NCBI RefSeq assembly: GCF_002975405.1
Contig: NZ_PCPS01000001.1
Span: forward strand, 992,001 to 1,056,000
Direction of reading: 5' to 3'
DNA length: 64,000 nt
Source of the DNA: Arthrobacter sp. MYb229
Lineage (GTDB): Bacteria > Actinomycetota > Actinomycetes > Actinomycetales > Micrococcaceae
In this document: positions 55,974 through 64,000 of the stretch, piece after piece
Layout of the letters: each line of letters opens with the position of its first letter
Numbering within the stretch: the first letter of the stretch is position 1
Translations under genes and position numbers: made by a program
Notes under the pieces: model-generated
What the model saw: the letters and a program-made list of their open reading frames with translations, nothing else
What the model was told of the DNA's origin: nothing
The model's database searches: none

Positions 55974-56348
55974 ATGACTGCAGCAGTTGACCAGACCAAG
56001 GGTGACTCAACCGAGCTACCAACCCACGAGGTAGAAATTTCCGACGTGGCTGCGCAGAAGGTGCGTTCACTTCTGGAGCAGGAAGGCCGTGACGACCTTC
56101 GTTTGCGTATCGCCGTTCAGCCTGGCGGCTGCTCGGGCCTGATTTACCAGCTCTACTTTGACGAGCGCATGCTCGAAGGTGACGCACTGCGTGACTTCGA
56201 CGGCGTAGAGGTCATCGTCGACAAGATGAGCGTGCCGTATCTCTCCGGCGCTTCGATCGATTTCGAAGACACAATTTCAAAGCAGGGCTTCACCATTGAT
56301 AACCCTGCAGCCTCCGGCTCCTGCGCCTGTGGAGATTCCTTCCACTAG
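55974..56348 (+). CDS. erpA: Iron-sulfur cluster insertion protein ErpA (HesB/IscA family)
   Basis: A-type carrier that delivers Fe-S clusters to apo-proteins. 124 residues; the three cluster ligands are in QPGGCSGLIY and GSCACGDSFH. The start ATG has GGAGG at a good distance. A strong terminator follows. In Actinobacteria this gene typically sits next to the cytochrome oxidase genes, as here. Confidence 0.94.
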   Translation: MTAAVDQTKGDSTELPTHEVEISDVAAQKVRSLLEQEGRDDLRLRIAVQPGGCSGLIYQLYFDERMLEGDALRDFDGVEVIVDKMSVPYLSGASIDFEDTISKQGFTIDNPAASGSCACGDSFH

Positions 56349-56361
56349 GCCTTAGGGAACT

Positions 56362-56414
56362 AACGCCGCCGTTCAAACGTTGAAGAAATTTCTCGTTAGA
56401 ACGGCGGCGTTTTT
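56362..56414 (+). terminator. erpA terminator
   Basis: 12-bp stem AACGCCGCCGTT with its complement, 26-nt loop, then TTT. A nested CTAACG/CGTTAG repeat crosses the base, so alternative pairing is possible. Confidence 0.75.
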
Positions 56415-56561
56415 CGGTATTCTGGGGTCGAAGAGGGTAAGCTCTACATTAAGTAGTAAAACTATGTTTCCCTTCGTGAGCCACCTCACCGTGCAACTCG
56501 TTTAGCCGCGAGGTGACTTATGAAGACCACATTCTGCACCAACAAAGAGGAAGGGCCGTCT

Positions 56562-57452
56562 GTGAGTTCGCAACACCGAACCGGCAGTCTCGGATCCGCC
56601 AAGGCAAAAGTTATTGCCTTGGTTGGCGCCGGCGCATTGCTGCTGACGGGATGTACAGCGGAGGCTAAACGCGGTTGGCTCCCAAATGTGGAGCGCGATA
56701 CCACGAACCACACTGGAGCAATCCAGGATCTATGGGTTCACTCTTGGATCGCCGTGATCATTATCGGAATTCTGACCTGGGGTCTGATGCTTTGGTGCGT
56801 CGTGGCTTACCGTCGCCGTAAGACCGATACTGGTTACCCACGTCAGCTGAGCTACAACCTGCCATTGGAGATCTTCTACACGGCCATTCCTTTGGTCCTT
56901 GTTTTGGTCTTCTTTAGCTTCAATAACACTGTTGAGAAGTCAATCAACGCACCTGTGGATTCCGAGGTCGTCGTAGACGTCCGCGCGAAGCAGTGGTCGT
57001 GGGACTTCAACTACAGCTACCAGGGCCAGGAGAAGTACTTCGCTGGCGAACAGGCTCACCTGAACAAGGACGGCTCGGCTGGCGTGAAGGAATCACTGCC
57101 TACCTTGTACCTGCCTGCAGGTAAGTCGGTAACGCTCGAGCTTAACAGCCGCGATGTTATCCACTCGTTCTGGGTTCCAGCATTCCTTCAGAAGCTGGAC
57201 ATGATTCCAGGCAAGACCAACTACATCTACCTGACCCCACAGGTTGAGGGTAACTTCGATGGCAAGTGCGCCGAGCTTTGCGGCGAGTACCACTCGGAGA
57301 TGCTCTTCAACGTTGCGGTCGTTAGCGACGCAGAGTTCAAGGCTGAACTTGCCAAGCTGGAAGATGGCCACATTGGTGAGGAATACGACCGTCAGCCTAA
57401 CAAGGTCAACTCCATCGTTGTGGAGCACGGTCACGCAGAGGAAGGAGAGTAA
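56562..57452 (+). CDS. ctaC: Cytochrome c oxidase subunit II
   Basis: aa3-type oxidase subunit that accepts electrons through the CuA centre. Signal peptide with lipobox LLLTGC, two membrane helices ([40 protein letters not shown]), then the periplasmic cupredoxin domain with [11 protein letters not shown] and [12 protein letters not shown] (CuA His, Cys, Cys, His and Met ligands). The GTG start is used because AGAGGAAGG lies before it; an upstream ATG with GAGGTG, 14 codons earlier, is also possible. ctaD follows 5 nt later. Confidence 0.93.
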   Translation: MSSQHRTGSLGSAKAKVIALVGAGALLLTGCTAEAKRGWLPNVERDTTNHTGAIQDLWVHSWIAVIIIGILTWGLMLWCVVAYRRRKTDTGYPRQLSYNLPLEIFYTAIPLVLVLVFFSFNNTVEKSINAPVDSEVVVDVRAKQWSWDFNYSYQGQEKYFAGEQAHLNKDGSAGVKESLPTLYLPAGKSVTLELNSRDVIHSFWVPAFLQKLDMIPGKTNYIYLTPQVEGNFDGKCAELCGEYHSEMLFNVAVVSDAEFKAELAKLEDGHIGEEYDRQPNKVNSIVVEHGHAEEGE

Positions 57453-57457
57453 TCGCT

Positions 57458-59176
57458 ATGACTACGTTTGAGTATGCTACCGACGACGTCAAGTCGATTG
57501 CCCCATCCGTCGTGCCGAAGTCAAAGGGTCGACTCTTTGTCGACTACATTACTTCGACCGACCACAAGAAGATCGGGTACATGTACCTGATCACCTCGTT
57601 CATCATGTTCTGCATCGGTGGCGTCATGGCGCTGCTGATTCGTGCGGAACTGTTCGAGCCAGGTATGCAGATCCTGCAGACCAAGGAACAGTACAACCAG
57701 CTGTTCACCATGCACGGCACCGTCATGCTTCTGATGTTCGCAACCCCGCTCTTCGCAGGTTTTGCCAACGTGATGATGCCACTGCAGATCGGTTCCCCGG
57801 ATGTGGCCTTCCCACGTCTGAACGCATTGGCCTTCTGGTTCTTCTCCTTGGGCTCGACTATCGCCCTGGCTGGCTACCTCACCCCTCAGGGTGCCGCTAG
57901 CTTCGGTTGGTTCGCTTACGCACCATTGTCGAACACCACCTTCTCGCCAGGCATCGGTGGAGACCTTTGGGTCTTCGGCCTTGCACTGTCGGGCTTCGGT
58001 ACCATCCTTGGCGCCGTCAACTTCATCACCACCATCATCTGCTTGCGTGCTCCTGGCATGACCATGTGGCGCATGTCGATCTTCGCGTGGAATACCTTGA
58101 TCACCTCGATCTTGGTCCTGATGGCCTTCCCACCGCTGGCAGCTGCGCTGTTCGCCTTGGGTGCAGATCGCCGCTTCGGGGCACATATCTTCGACCCGGA
58201 TAATGGTGGAGCCGTTCTCTGGCAGCACCTGTTCTGGTTCTTCGGTCACCCAGAGGTTTACATTATTGCGTTGCCGTTCTTCGGTATCGTTTCGGAGATC
58301 TTCCCGGTCTTCAGCCGCAAGCCGATCTTCGGCTACAAGGGCCTGGTTTTCGCGACCATCTCCATTGCAGCTCTTTCGGTCTCCGTTTGGGCTCACCACA
58401 TGTACGTGACCGGTTCCGTGATGCTGCCGTTCTTCGGCTTCATGACGATGCTGATCGCGGTGCCGACCGGCGTGAAGTTCTTCAACTGGATCGGCACCCT
58501 GTGGCGAGGTTCGATTACCTTCGAAACTCCAATGCTGTGGAGCATCGGCTTCCTGATCACCTTCTTGTTCGGTGGACTGACCGGTATCATCCTTTCCGCT
58601 CCATCGCTGGACTTCCACGTTTCGGATACCTACTTCGTGGTGGCACACTTCCACTACGTGGTCTTCGGCACCGTGGTGTTCGCAATGTTCGCCGGCTTCT
58701 ACTTCTGGTGGCCAAAGTGGACCGGCAAGATGCTCAACGAGCGCCTTGGCAAGATCCACTTCTGGCTGCTGTTCATCGGCTTCCACGGCACCTTCCTGAT
58801 CCAGCACTGGCTGGGCGTTATGGGTATGCCACGTCGTTACGCTGACTACATGCCAGAAGATGGCTTCACCGCCATGAACCAGGTTTCGACCGTGTTCGCC
58901 TTCATCCTGGGCATGTCGATGATTCCGTTCTTCTGGAATGTGTGGGTCACTCACCGCAATGGCAAGAAGGTTGAAGTTGACGATCCATGGGGCTTCGGCG
59001 CATCGCTGGAGTGGGCAACCTCTTGCCCTCCACCACGTCACAACTTCCACTCGATCCCACGAATCCGCTCCGAGCGCCCTGCGCTGGATCTGCACCACCC
59101 AGAACTGAGTGGTCGTTCCACTCCTACTGCTGGTGCCGCAAAGATCTTCGGACCGGCTGACCAGAAGGACCTGTAA
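57458..59176 (+). CDS. ctaD: Cytochrome c oxidase subunit I
   Basis: Catalytic haem-copper subunit with twelve membrane helices. Haem a and CuB ligands are present: [24 protein letters not shown] (His-Tyr pair and K-channel region), WAHHMYVTG (two CuB His) and [11 protein letters not shown]. The C-terminal extension ([13 protein letters not shown]) is usual in Actinobacteria. 572 residues; operon with ctaC and ctaF (2 nt gap). Confidence 0.97.
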   Translation: MTTFEYATDDVKSIAPSVVPKSKGRLFVDYITSTDHKKIGYMYLITSFIMFCIGGVMALLIRAELFEPGMQILQTKEQYNQLFTMHGTVMLLMFATPLFAGFANVMMPLQIGSPDVAFPRLNALAFWFFSLGSTIALAGYLTPQGAASFGWFAYAPLSNTTFSPGIGGDLWVFGLALSGFGTILGAVNFITTIICLRAPGMTMWRMSIFAWNTLITSILVLMAFPPLAAALFALGADRRFGAHIFDPDNGGAVLWQHLFWFFGHPEVYIIALPFFGIVSEIFPVFSRKPIFGYKGLVFATISIAALSVSVWAHHMYVTGSVMLPFFGFMTMLIAVPTGVKFFNWIGTLWRGSITFETPMLWSIGFLITFLFGGLTGIILSAPSLDFHVSDTYFVVAHFHYVVFGTVVFAMFAGFYFWWPKWTGKMLNERLGKIHFWLLFIGFHGTFLIQHWLGVMGMPRRYADYMPEDGFTAMNQVSTVFAFILGMSMIPFFWNVWVTHRNGKKVEVDDPWGFGASLEWATSCPPPRHNFHSIPRIRSERPALDLHHPELSGRSTPTAGAAKIFGPADQKDL

Positions 59177-59178
59177 AG

Positions 59179-59580
59179 ATGAAAGTTGAATCCTGGCTTT
59201 TCCTGGGTGGAATCTTCTTCTTCACCCCAGTGGCAATTGTCTATGGCTACATGACCAACTGGAACGAATGGGTAGGCCTGCTGGCTCTGCTCATGCTCAC
59301 CGGTTTGTCGGCCATGGTCGGCGGTTACCTGTTCTTCACCGCCAAGCGTGTTGGTGCTCGTCCAGAGGACCGCATTGATGGCGAAATCCACGAGAACGCC
59401 GGAGACCTCGGTCTGTTCTCGCCATGGAGCTGGTGGCCACTGGTACTTGCCGGTGCCGCAGCAATTGGCTTCCTCGGCTTGGCCGTTGGATGGTGGGTCT
59501 TCTACATTGGAGCAGGCCTATCGGTAGTCGCACTTGTTGGCTGGGTTTACGAATACAGCCGCGGCGATCACGCCCACTAA
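59179..59580 (+). CDS. ctaF: Actinobacterial cytochrome c oxidase subunit 4
   Basis: Small accessory subunit specific to actinobacterial aa3 oxidases. 133 residues, four hydrophobic segments; KVESWLFLGGIFFFTPVAIVYG, then GGYLFFTAKRVGARPEDR and SPWSWWPLVLAGAAAIGFLGLAVGWW are typical. Last gene of the ctaCDF operon, followed by a strong hairpin. Confidence 0.93.
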   Translation: MKVESWLFLGGIFFFTPVAIVYGYMTNWNEWVGLLALLMLTGLSAMVGGYLFFTAKRVGARPEDRIDGEIHENAGDLGLFSPWSWWPLVLAGAAAIGFLGLAVGWWVFYIGAGLSVVALVGWVYEYSRGDHAH

Positions 59581-59590
59581 GTAGTTCTCT

Positions 59591-59635
59591 TAACGGGGTG
59601 ACAAGTTTTTACTTGTCACCCCGTTAGTATTTTAA
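59591..59635 (+). terminator. ctaCDF terminator
   Basis: Perfect 15-bp stem TAACGGGGTGACAAG with its complement, 6-nt T-rich loop, followed by GTATTTT. Confidence 0.88.
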
Positions 59636-59664
59636 GCAGCACCGCCTTGTCAAAGGAGATCCTC

Positions 59665-60447
59665 GTGCGTTACTCGCCGACGCCAGCCGTTACCGCCACA
59701 CTCGATGCACAGAGCAAGACGAGCAAGTATCGCCAGATCCGTGACATTCTGAAGACGCATGCCCGGGAGGCCTGCAAGCCAGGTTATAAGCTTCCACCCG
59801 AGCGTGAGCTGGCCGCTCACTTTGGCGTGGCGCGAAAGACCATCCGCCAGGCAATTGATGCCTTGGTCGATGAGCAGGTACTCAAACGCGTGGTCGGCAT
59901 CGGCACCTTCGTGGTCCCGGAAAAAATGGATCTCCGCGTACGGCTGCACTCGTACTCCGAAGATATGATGCGCCGCGGCATGGTGCCCGACGCACGCGTG
60001 CTGGAGTTCGACGAACTCAAGGCCTCGGCCTACCTCAGCGCGCAGCTCATGGTTGACGAGGGCACGGCGGTGATCCGCTTCAAGCGTCTGCTGCTTGCGG
60101 ACGGCACCCCCATGAGCCTGGATGAGAACTACATGCCCGCGGACCTGGTGCCAGGCTTCACCGACGGACCGCCGCCATCCAAGCTCTATCAGGCGCTCCA
60201 CGAGCGCTACGGGATCTTGCTGGAGTGGGGCGAAGACCAGGTTGAAAGCACCGCCGCAAGCAGCGCGCAAGCGCTACTGCTCGGTGTTGAACCTGGCTTC
60301 CCACTTCTGCAGATCACCCGATATGCCTACATTGGCGAGCGGCTTGCCGACTATTCGGTCTCGCTGTATCGCTCAGACCGGTACAAGCTCTTTGTGCCGC
60401 TGCAACGGCTCGGAACGCGCACACCTCGCTATACGGAGAATTTCTAG
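59665..60447 (+). CDS. GntR family transcriptional regulator (HutC/UTRA type)
   Basis: 260 residues. Winged helix-turn-helix (YRQIRDILKTHAREACKPGYKLPPERELAAHFGVARKTIRQAIDALVDEQVL) followed by a UTRA effector-binding domain (DEGTAVIRFKRLLLADGTPMSLDENYMP ... RYAYIGERLADYSVSLYRSDRYKLFV). These usually sense a sugar phosphate or amino acid derivative and control adjacent genes. No target operon is next to it: the oxidase genes are upstream behind a terminator and a transposon follows. The GTG with AAAGGAG 6 nt upstream is chosen over a TTG 6 codons earlier. Confidence 0.85.
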   Translation: MRYSPTPAVTATLDAQSKTSKYRQIRDILKTHAREACKPGYKLPPERELAAHFGVARKTIRQAIDALVDEQVLKRVVGIGTFVVPEKMDLRVRLHSYSEDMMRRGMVPDARVLEFDELKASAYLSAQLMVDEGTAVIRFKRLLLADGTPMSLDENYMPADLVPGFTDGPPPSKLYQALHERYGILLEWGEDQVESTAASSAQALLLGVEPGFPLLQITRYAYIGERLADYSVSLYRSDRYKLFVPLQRLGTRTPRYTENF

Positions 60448-60590
60448 GCTTAGAATCGCGTACAGCGGCTCTGGCGAGTGTTCCACCATTGCCTAATTGC
60501 TTCCGACCGCCCTCAGCGCCGTAGCTCTCCTGCGCTGACTACCGAATCAAAAATCATGCATTCGCTCCTGCTTTATTGTTCTGCGAGATT
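60448..60590. other. Gap between the GntR gene and the Tn3 element
   Basis: 143 nt with no gene or clear structure; AT-richer just before the transposon end. Confidence 0.4.
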
Positions 60591-60628
60591 GGGGTCTGAG
60601 GAAGATCGGTACGGAAATTCACGCTAAA
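60591..60628. repeat. Left terminal inverted repeat of the Tn3-family element
   Basis: Begins GGGGTCTGAGGAAGATCGG and ends near ACGCTAAA, the GGGG start and 38-bp length usual for Tn3 ends. Its reverse complement is not seen before the window ends. Confidence 0.7.
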
Positions 60629-60646
60629 GAGTCTGAGGCCTGTTGA

Positions 60647-63600
60647 ATGGGTTCCATGGCGGTCGATTTTCTAAGTGATGAGCAGGCAGCAGGGTTCGGC
60701 GGATTCCCCGACGAGGTATCGGCGGAGGACCTGGAACGTTTCTGTTGGTTGGACGATGCAGACCTGTCGGTAGTTGGTCGCCGTCGGGGAATGCACAATC
60801 GCCTGGGATTTGCTGTCCAACTGATCACGGTGCGGGTGGCAGGACGGTTCCTGACGGATCCATTGGCTGTTCCGTGGCCGGTGGTGGAATTCCTGGCCGG
60901 GCAGTTGGATATTGCGGATGCTTCCGTGCTCAAGCTGTATGCGCAGCGGGGACAGACCGGGTATGAGCATGCCGCGGAAATTTCCATCGTGTACGGGTAT
61001 GCGGATTTCTCCGATTCGGCCAGCCACGCGGAGCTGAGGCTGTTCCTGGAGGCCCGGGCCTGGACGTCGTCGGAGGGACCGGTGCGTCTGTTTGAACGGA
61101 CGGTGCTCTGGCTGCGTGAACGCAAGGTCCTTCTCCCCGGCGTCTCTACGTTGACACGACTGGTTATAGAGGTCCGTGCCGGAGCAAATGACCGCCTCCA
61201 TTCCATGCTGGTTGACGCGGCCGGCCCCGCCTTGATCCTGGAATTGGAAGGCCTGCTTCGCGTTGGGGAGGGATCACGGCTGACCGCGTGGGAAAGATTG
61301 CGGACCGGGCCCTCGAGGGTATCGGTGCCAGAGTTGTTGCGGCAGTTGGAGCGGCTGGGTCGCTTGCGGGCACTGGGTGCCGGGTCCATCGATGTGGAGA
61401 TGATCCCCGAGGGTCGGATGAATGCCCTAGCCCGCTACGGGTTGGCGGGCAAGACCTCATCGCTTCGAGAACTATCAGACCAGCGGCGGGGTGCGACACT
61501 GCTCTGTGCCGTGCGCGCCTTGACGTCAGAAGTTGCCGATGATTTGTGTGATGCCTTGGACGCCATTGTCACCGAACGCGTTCTTCGCAAGGCAGCCAGG
61601 GAATCCAGTGCCGCCCGGTTGAAATCCCTGCCACGCTTGTCCAAGGCCTCACTGCAATTGGCGAAGGCCGCGAAAACACTGGTCGAGGTGTTGGACAACA
61701 CGGAGTATTCCGGCGCAGAGGCCGCCTCGGTGCTGGCCGATCAGGTTTCCTTGCCCGAGATACGCGCCGCGCTGGAGGTGGTGAACGAAGTGGTGAATCC
61801 CGACGGAACCGGGGCGGACACTGCAACCGAGATGATGCGCCGGTTCGCCACCGTGCGCTCGTTCCTGCCGGCGTTGGCCGCGGCGGCACCCTTCGGGGCC
61901 ACCGCGGGCGGGACGCCAACGTTGGCGGCGCTGACGGCGCTGCCGGAAGTTCTGGACGGCCGCAAAAAGGACCCGGCCGAGGTTGATCTGTCCGTGCTCT
62001 CGCCGGCTTGGCAGCGTCTTGTCACGGTTGCGGAGGAGATCGACCGCAAGGCCTATACGGTGGCGGTGATGGAGGCCGTCCATAAGGCGCTGCGGCGTAG
62101 GGACATTTTCGTGGTGGGTGGGCGTCGCTGGGGAGATCCCCGGGCGCGGTTGCTCACCGATCCGGCGTGGCAGAAAACCAAGACTGAGACCTTGAGGGCG
62201 CTCCAGCTGCCGGAAGAGCCAGCGGACCACCTGGCCGATGTTCGCCACCGCCTTGATGCCCGTTATCTTGCGGCGGCCGAGCAACTGGCCGACAATCCCG
62301 CGATACGCATTGATGATTCCGGCAAAGTCCACCTCTCACCTTTGGAGGCCAAGACGATACCGGAGTCACTGACGCAGTTGCGGAGGTTGGTCTCCGGGAT
62401 GCTGCCGCGGGTGGACCTGCCCGATGTGCTGCTGGAAGTGCATTCCTGGACGGGGTTCCTCTCGGAATTCAGCCACGTCTCGGAGGCCTCCGCAAGGATG
62501 GGCCAGCTCAGCGTTTCGGTCGCCGCCATCCTGGTTGCCGAGGCATGCAACGTCGGCCTGACACCGGTGGTCAAGGAAGGCCACCCCGCACTGACTCGGG
62601 GACGCCTGACGCACGTAGATCAAAACTATGTACGCGCCGATACGCTTCGCGCGGCCAACGCCCGTCTAATCCAGGCCCAGTCCGGTCTGGGACTCGCGCA
62701 ACGCTGGGGCACAGGCTTGTTGGCGTCAGTCGACGGAATGCGGTTCGTGGTGCCGGTGGCCACCGTCAATTCCGGGGCAAATCCCCGGTACTTTGGCCAC
62801 GGTCGTGGATTGACTTGGCTGAACTATCTCAACGACCAGGTCTCCGGGCTGGGTGCCGTCGTGGTCCCGGGAACGGTCCGCGATTCCCTGCATATTTTGG
62901 ATGGGCTGCTCGATCTTGATGGCGGCCAACGCCCCGAAATGGTCGCCACCGATACGGCCTCCTACTCGGACCAGGTTTTCGGGCTCTTCACCCTGCTCGG
63001 ATACCGGTTCTCACCCCGCCTGGCAGGGTTACCGGACCAACGGTTCTGGCGCGTCGACGCCACGGCGGACTATGGGAAGCTGAACGCGGTGGCCGGCCGC
63101 AACCGAATCAACATGGAGCTCATTACGGCGAACTGGCCGGACATGCTTCGCCTTGCCGGGTCCTTGACCGCCGGGACGGTGCGCGCCTCGGAAATCCTGC
63201 GGGTCACCCAGGGCGGTGGGACACCAACTCTGCTCGGAAAGGCGTTGGCGGAGTACGGCAGAATAGCCAAGACCGAGCATCTGCTGGACTTCATCGATGC
63301 CGACGAGGGTTATCGTCGGCAAATCCACACCCAGTTGACTGTGCAGGAATCCAGACATGCGCTGGCCAGACTCGTCTTTCATGGCAGGAGAGGCCAGATA
63401 CGCCAGTCCTACCGGGAGGGCCAGGAAGACCAACTTGGCTCACTCGGTCTGGTGCTGAACGCGGTCATCTTGTGGAACACCCGCTACCTGGACGCCGCGC
63501 TCACCGAACTCCGCGACCGCGGCGTCCCCGTTGCCGACGAGGACGTACAACGACTGTCGCCGCTGGTCTCGGAACACATCAACATGCTGGGTCGCTACTC

Positions 63601-63670
63601 TTTCGCCGCGGACTCCACCGGCACGCAACTTCGACCTTTCAGGAACCCCGACGAGGACCGGGAAGCCTGA
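60647..63670 (+). CDS. tnpA: Tn3 family transposase
   Basis: 1007 residues, full length. The N-terminal DUF4158-like domain (LSDEQAAGFGGFPDEVSAEDLERFCWLDDADL) binds the terminal repeats. DDE residues: SVDGMRFVVPVATVNSGANPRYFG (first Asp), VATDTASYSDQVFGLF (second Asp) and the Glu in the region around TVRASEILRV; the end ILWNTRYLDAALTEL ... LSPLVSEHINMLGRYSF is typical. The frame is uninterrupted, so it may be active if both ends remain. Confidence 0.93.
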   Translation: MGSMAVDFLSDEQAAGFGGFPDEVSAEDLERFCWLDDADLSVVGRRRGMHNRLGFAVQLITVRVAGRFLTDPLAVPWPVVEFLAGQLDIADASVLKLYAQRGQTGYEHAAEISIVYGYADFSDSASHAELRLFLEARAWTSSEGPVRLFERTVLWLRERKVLLPGVSTLTRLVIEVRAGANDRLHSMLVDAAGPALILELEGLLRVGEGSRLTAWERLRTGPSRVSVPELLRQLERLGRLRALGAGSIDVEMIPEGRMNALARYGLAGKTSSLRELSDQRRGATLLCAVRALTSEVADDLCDALDAIVTERVLRKAARESSAARLKSLPRLSKASLQLAKAAKTLVEVLDNTEYSGAEAASVLADQVSLPEIRAALEVVNEVVNPDGTGADTATEMMRRFATVRSFLPALAAAAPFGATAGGTPTLAALTALPEVLDGRKKDPAEVDLSVLSPAWQRLVTVAEEIDRKAYTVAVMEAVHKALRRRDIFVVGGRRWGDPRARLLTDPAWQKTKTETLRALQLPEEPADHLADVRHRLDARYLAAAEQLADNPAIRIDDSGKVHLSPLEAKTIPESLTQLRRLVSGMLPRVDLPDVLLEVHSWTGFLSEFSHVSEASARMGQLSVSVAAILVAEACNVGLTPVVKEGHPALTRGRLTHVDQNYVRADTLRAANARLIQAQSGLGLAQRWGTGLLASVDGMRFVVPVATVNSGANPRYFGHGRGLTWLNYLNDQVSGLGAVVVPGTVRDSLHILDGLLDLDGGQRPEMVATDTASYSDQVFGLFTLLGYRFSPRLAGLPDQRFWRVDATADYGKLNAVAGRNRINMELITANWPDMLRLAGSLTAGTVRASEILRVTQGGGTPTLLGKALAEYGRIAKTEHLLDFIDADEGYRRQIHTQLTVQESRHALARLVFHGRRGQIRQSYREGQEDQLGSLGLVLNAVILWNTRYLDAALTELRDRGVPVADEDVQRLSPLVSEHINMLGRYSFAADSTGTQLRPFRNPDEDREA

Positions 63671-64000
63671 ACGAAGCAATACAGCGCTGACATCTACCGG
63701 CCCGCGAGGGGAACCCTCTACGGGACACCTCCCGAACGCACGGATAAGATTCGGTGCAACATGTTCACAGAGCTGAAAGCCAGGCATTACAGTGGTTGCG
63801 AAATCAGACAACACGAACGCGTCAACTAATCGCCGTCATGCGCCCCACTTAAGCGAACGAGTAGCTAAAACGGATCAACGACTTACAGGCTCTCGCAGAG
63901 TGGTGGCAGTGAACCGCGCATGCGATTGCTGAACCAGAAGTACAACGATGCATAGACCAATGAGCAGCAACGATTCACGCAGCACAATCGCTAACGGAAA
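63671..64000. other. Tail of the window after the Tn3 transposase
   Basis: 330 nt. No gene, no resolvase start and no second transposon end were found. Composition becomes AT-richer toward the edge. Confidence 0.4.

Larger units (their letters stand above)
60591..64000 (+). mobile_element. Tn3-family transposon, left part
   Basis: Left terminal repeat plus a full-length transposase. Resolvase, res site, cargo and right repeat are not within the window; the 330 nt after the transposase carry no match to the left repeat. The element therefore either continues past the edge or has lost its right end. Confidence 0.7.

Noticed and set aside
57521-59098. 525-codon antisense frame opposite ctaD
   Set aside because: Product is Glu/His/Gln-rich and non-homologous; ctaD carries all haem-copper ligands.

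Overview
The window looks like chromosomal DNA of a high-GC Gram-positive actinobacterium, most probably a member of the Micrococcaceae (Arthrobacter/Glutamicibacter-like). Grounds: G/C-rich third positions, frequent GTG/TTG starts, start codons placed 7-8 nt after a TAnnnT -10 hexamer (leaderless transcripts), an actinobacterial PriA lacking helicase motifs, the actinobacterial ctaC-ctaD-ctaF oxidase set, DUF3043/DUF3097/DUF222 proteins, and the gene order hrcA-dnaJ-rsmE ... phoH-ybeY-corC-era ... leuA-recO-uppS.

Layout: (1) 0-4.5 kb, coaBC-metK-priA. (2) 4.5-10.5 kb, a hydrolase, a SorC-type regulator and the divergent glycerol operon glpD-glpF-glpK, closed by a strong bidirectional terminator. 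(3) 10.6-13.3 kb, a DUF222/HNH protein and a phosphotransferase that appears to carry two compensating frameshifts. (4) 13.4-22.6 kb, a leuS leader peptide plus attenuator and leuS, then degV, comEA, comEC, holA, an SRPBCC protein, rpsT and a PemK/MazF-like protein. (5) 22.6-35.2 kb, housekeeping genes lepA, hemW, hrcA (with a CIRCE operator), dnaJ, rsmE, phoH, ybeY, corC-like and era, with a GerMN-type lipoprotein on the other strand. (6) 35.3-44.8 kb, an AT-richer island inserted between era and the leuA side: a decayed IS21 element split by an intact-looking IS3 element with a 3-bp target duplication, then a two-gene antiphage operon that reads as Hachiman (hamA nuclease plus hamB helicase). 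(7) 44.8-60.4 kb, CPBP, DUF4396 and FAD-monooxygenase genes, leuA with its leucine-rich leader, recO-uppS, a lipase-like hydrolase, pyrD, DUF3043, an M20 dipeptidase, erpA, ctaCDF and a GntR regulator. (8) 60.6-63.7 kb, the left end and transposase of a Tn3-family element running toward the window edge.

Working together: the glp genes import, phosphorylate and oxidise glycerol; leuA and leuS both seem to sense leucine through short, leaderless leader peptides; ErpA and CtaCDF serve iron-sulfur assembly and aerobic respiration; ComEA/ComEC form a DNA-uptake channel. The island is the accessory part: mobile elements next to a nuclease-helicase defence pair. No tRNA, rRNA or CRISPR array was seen.
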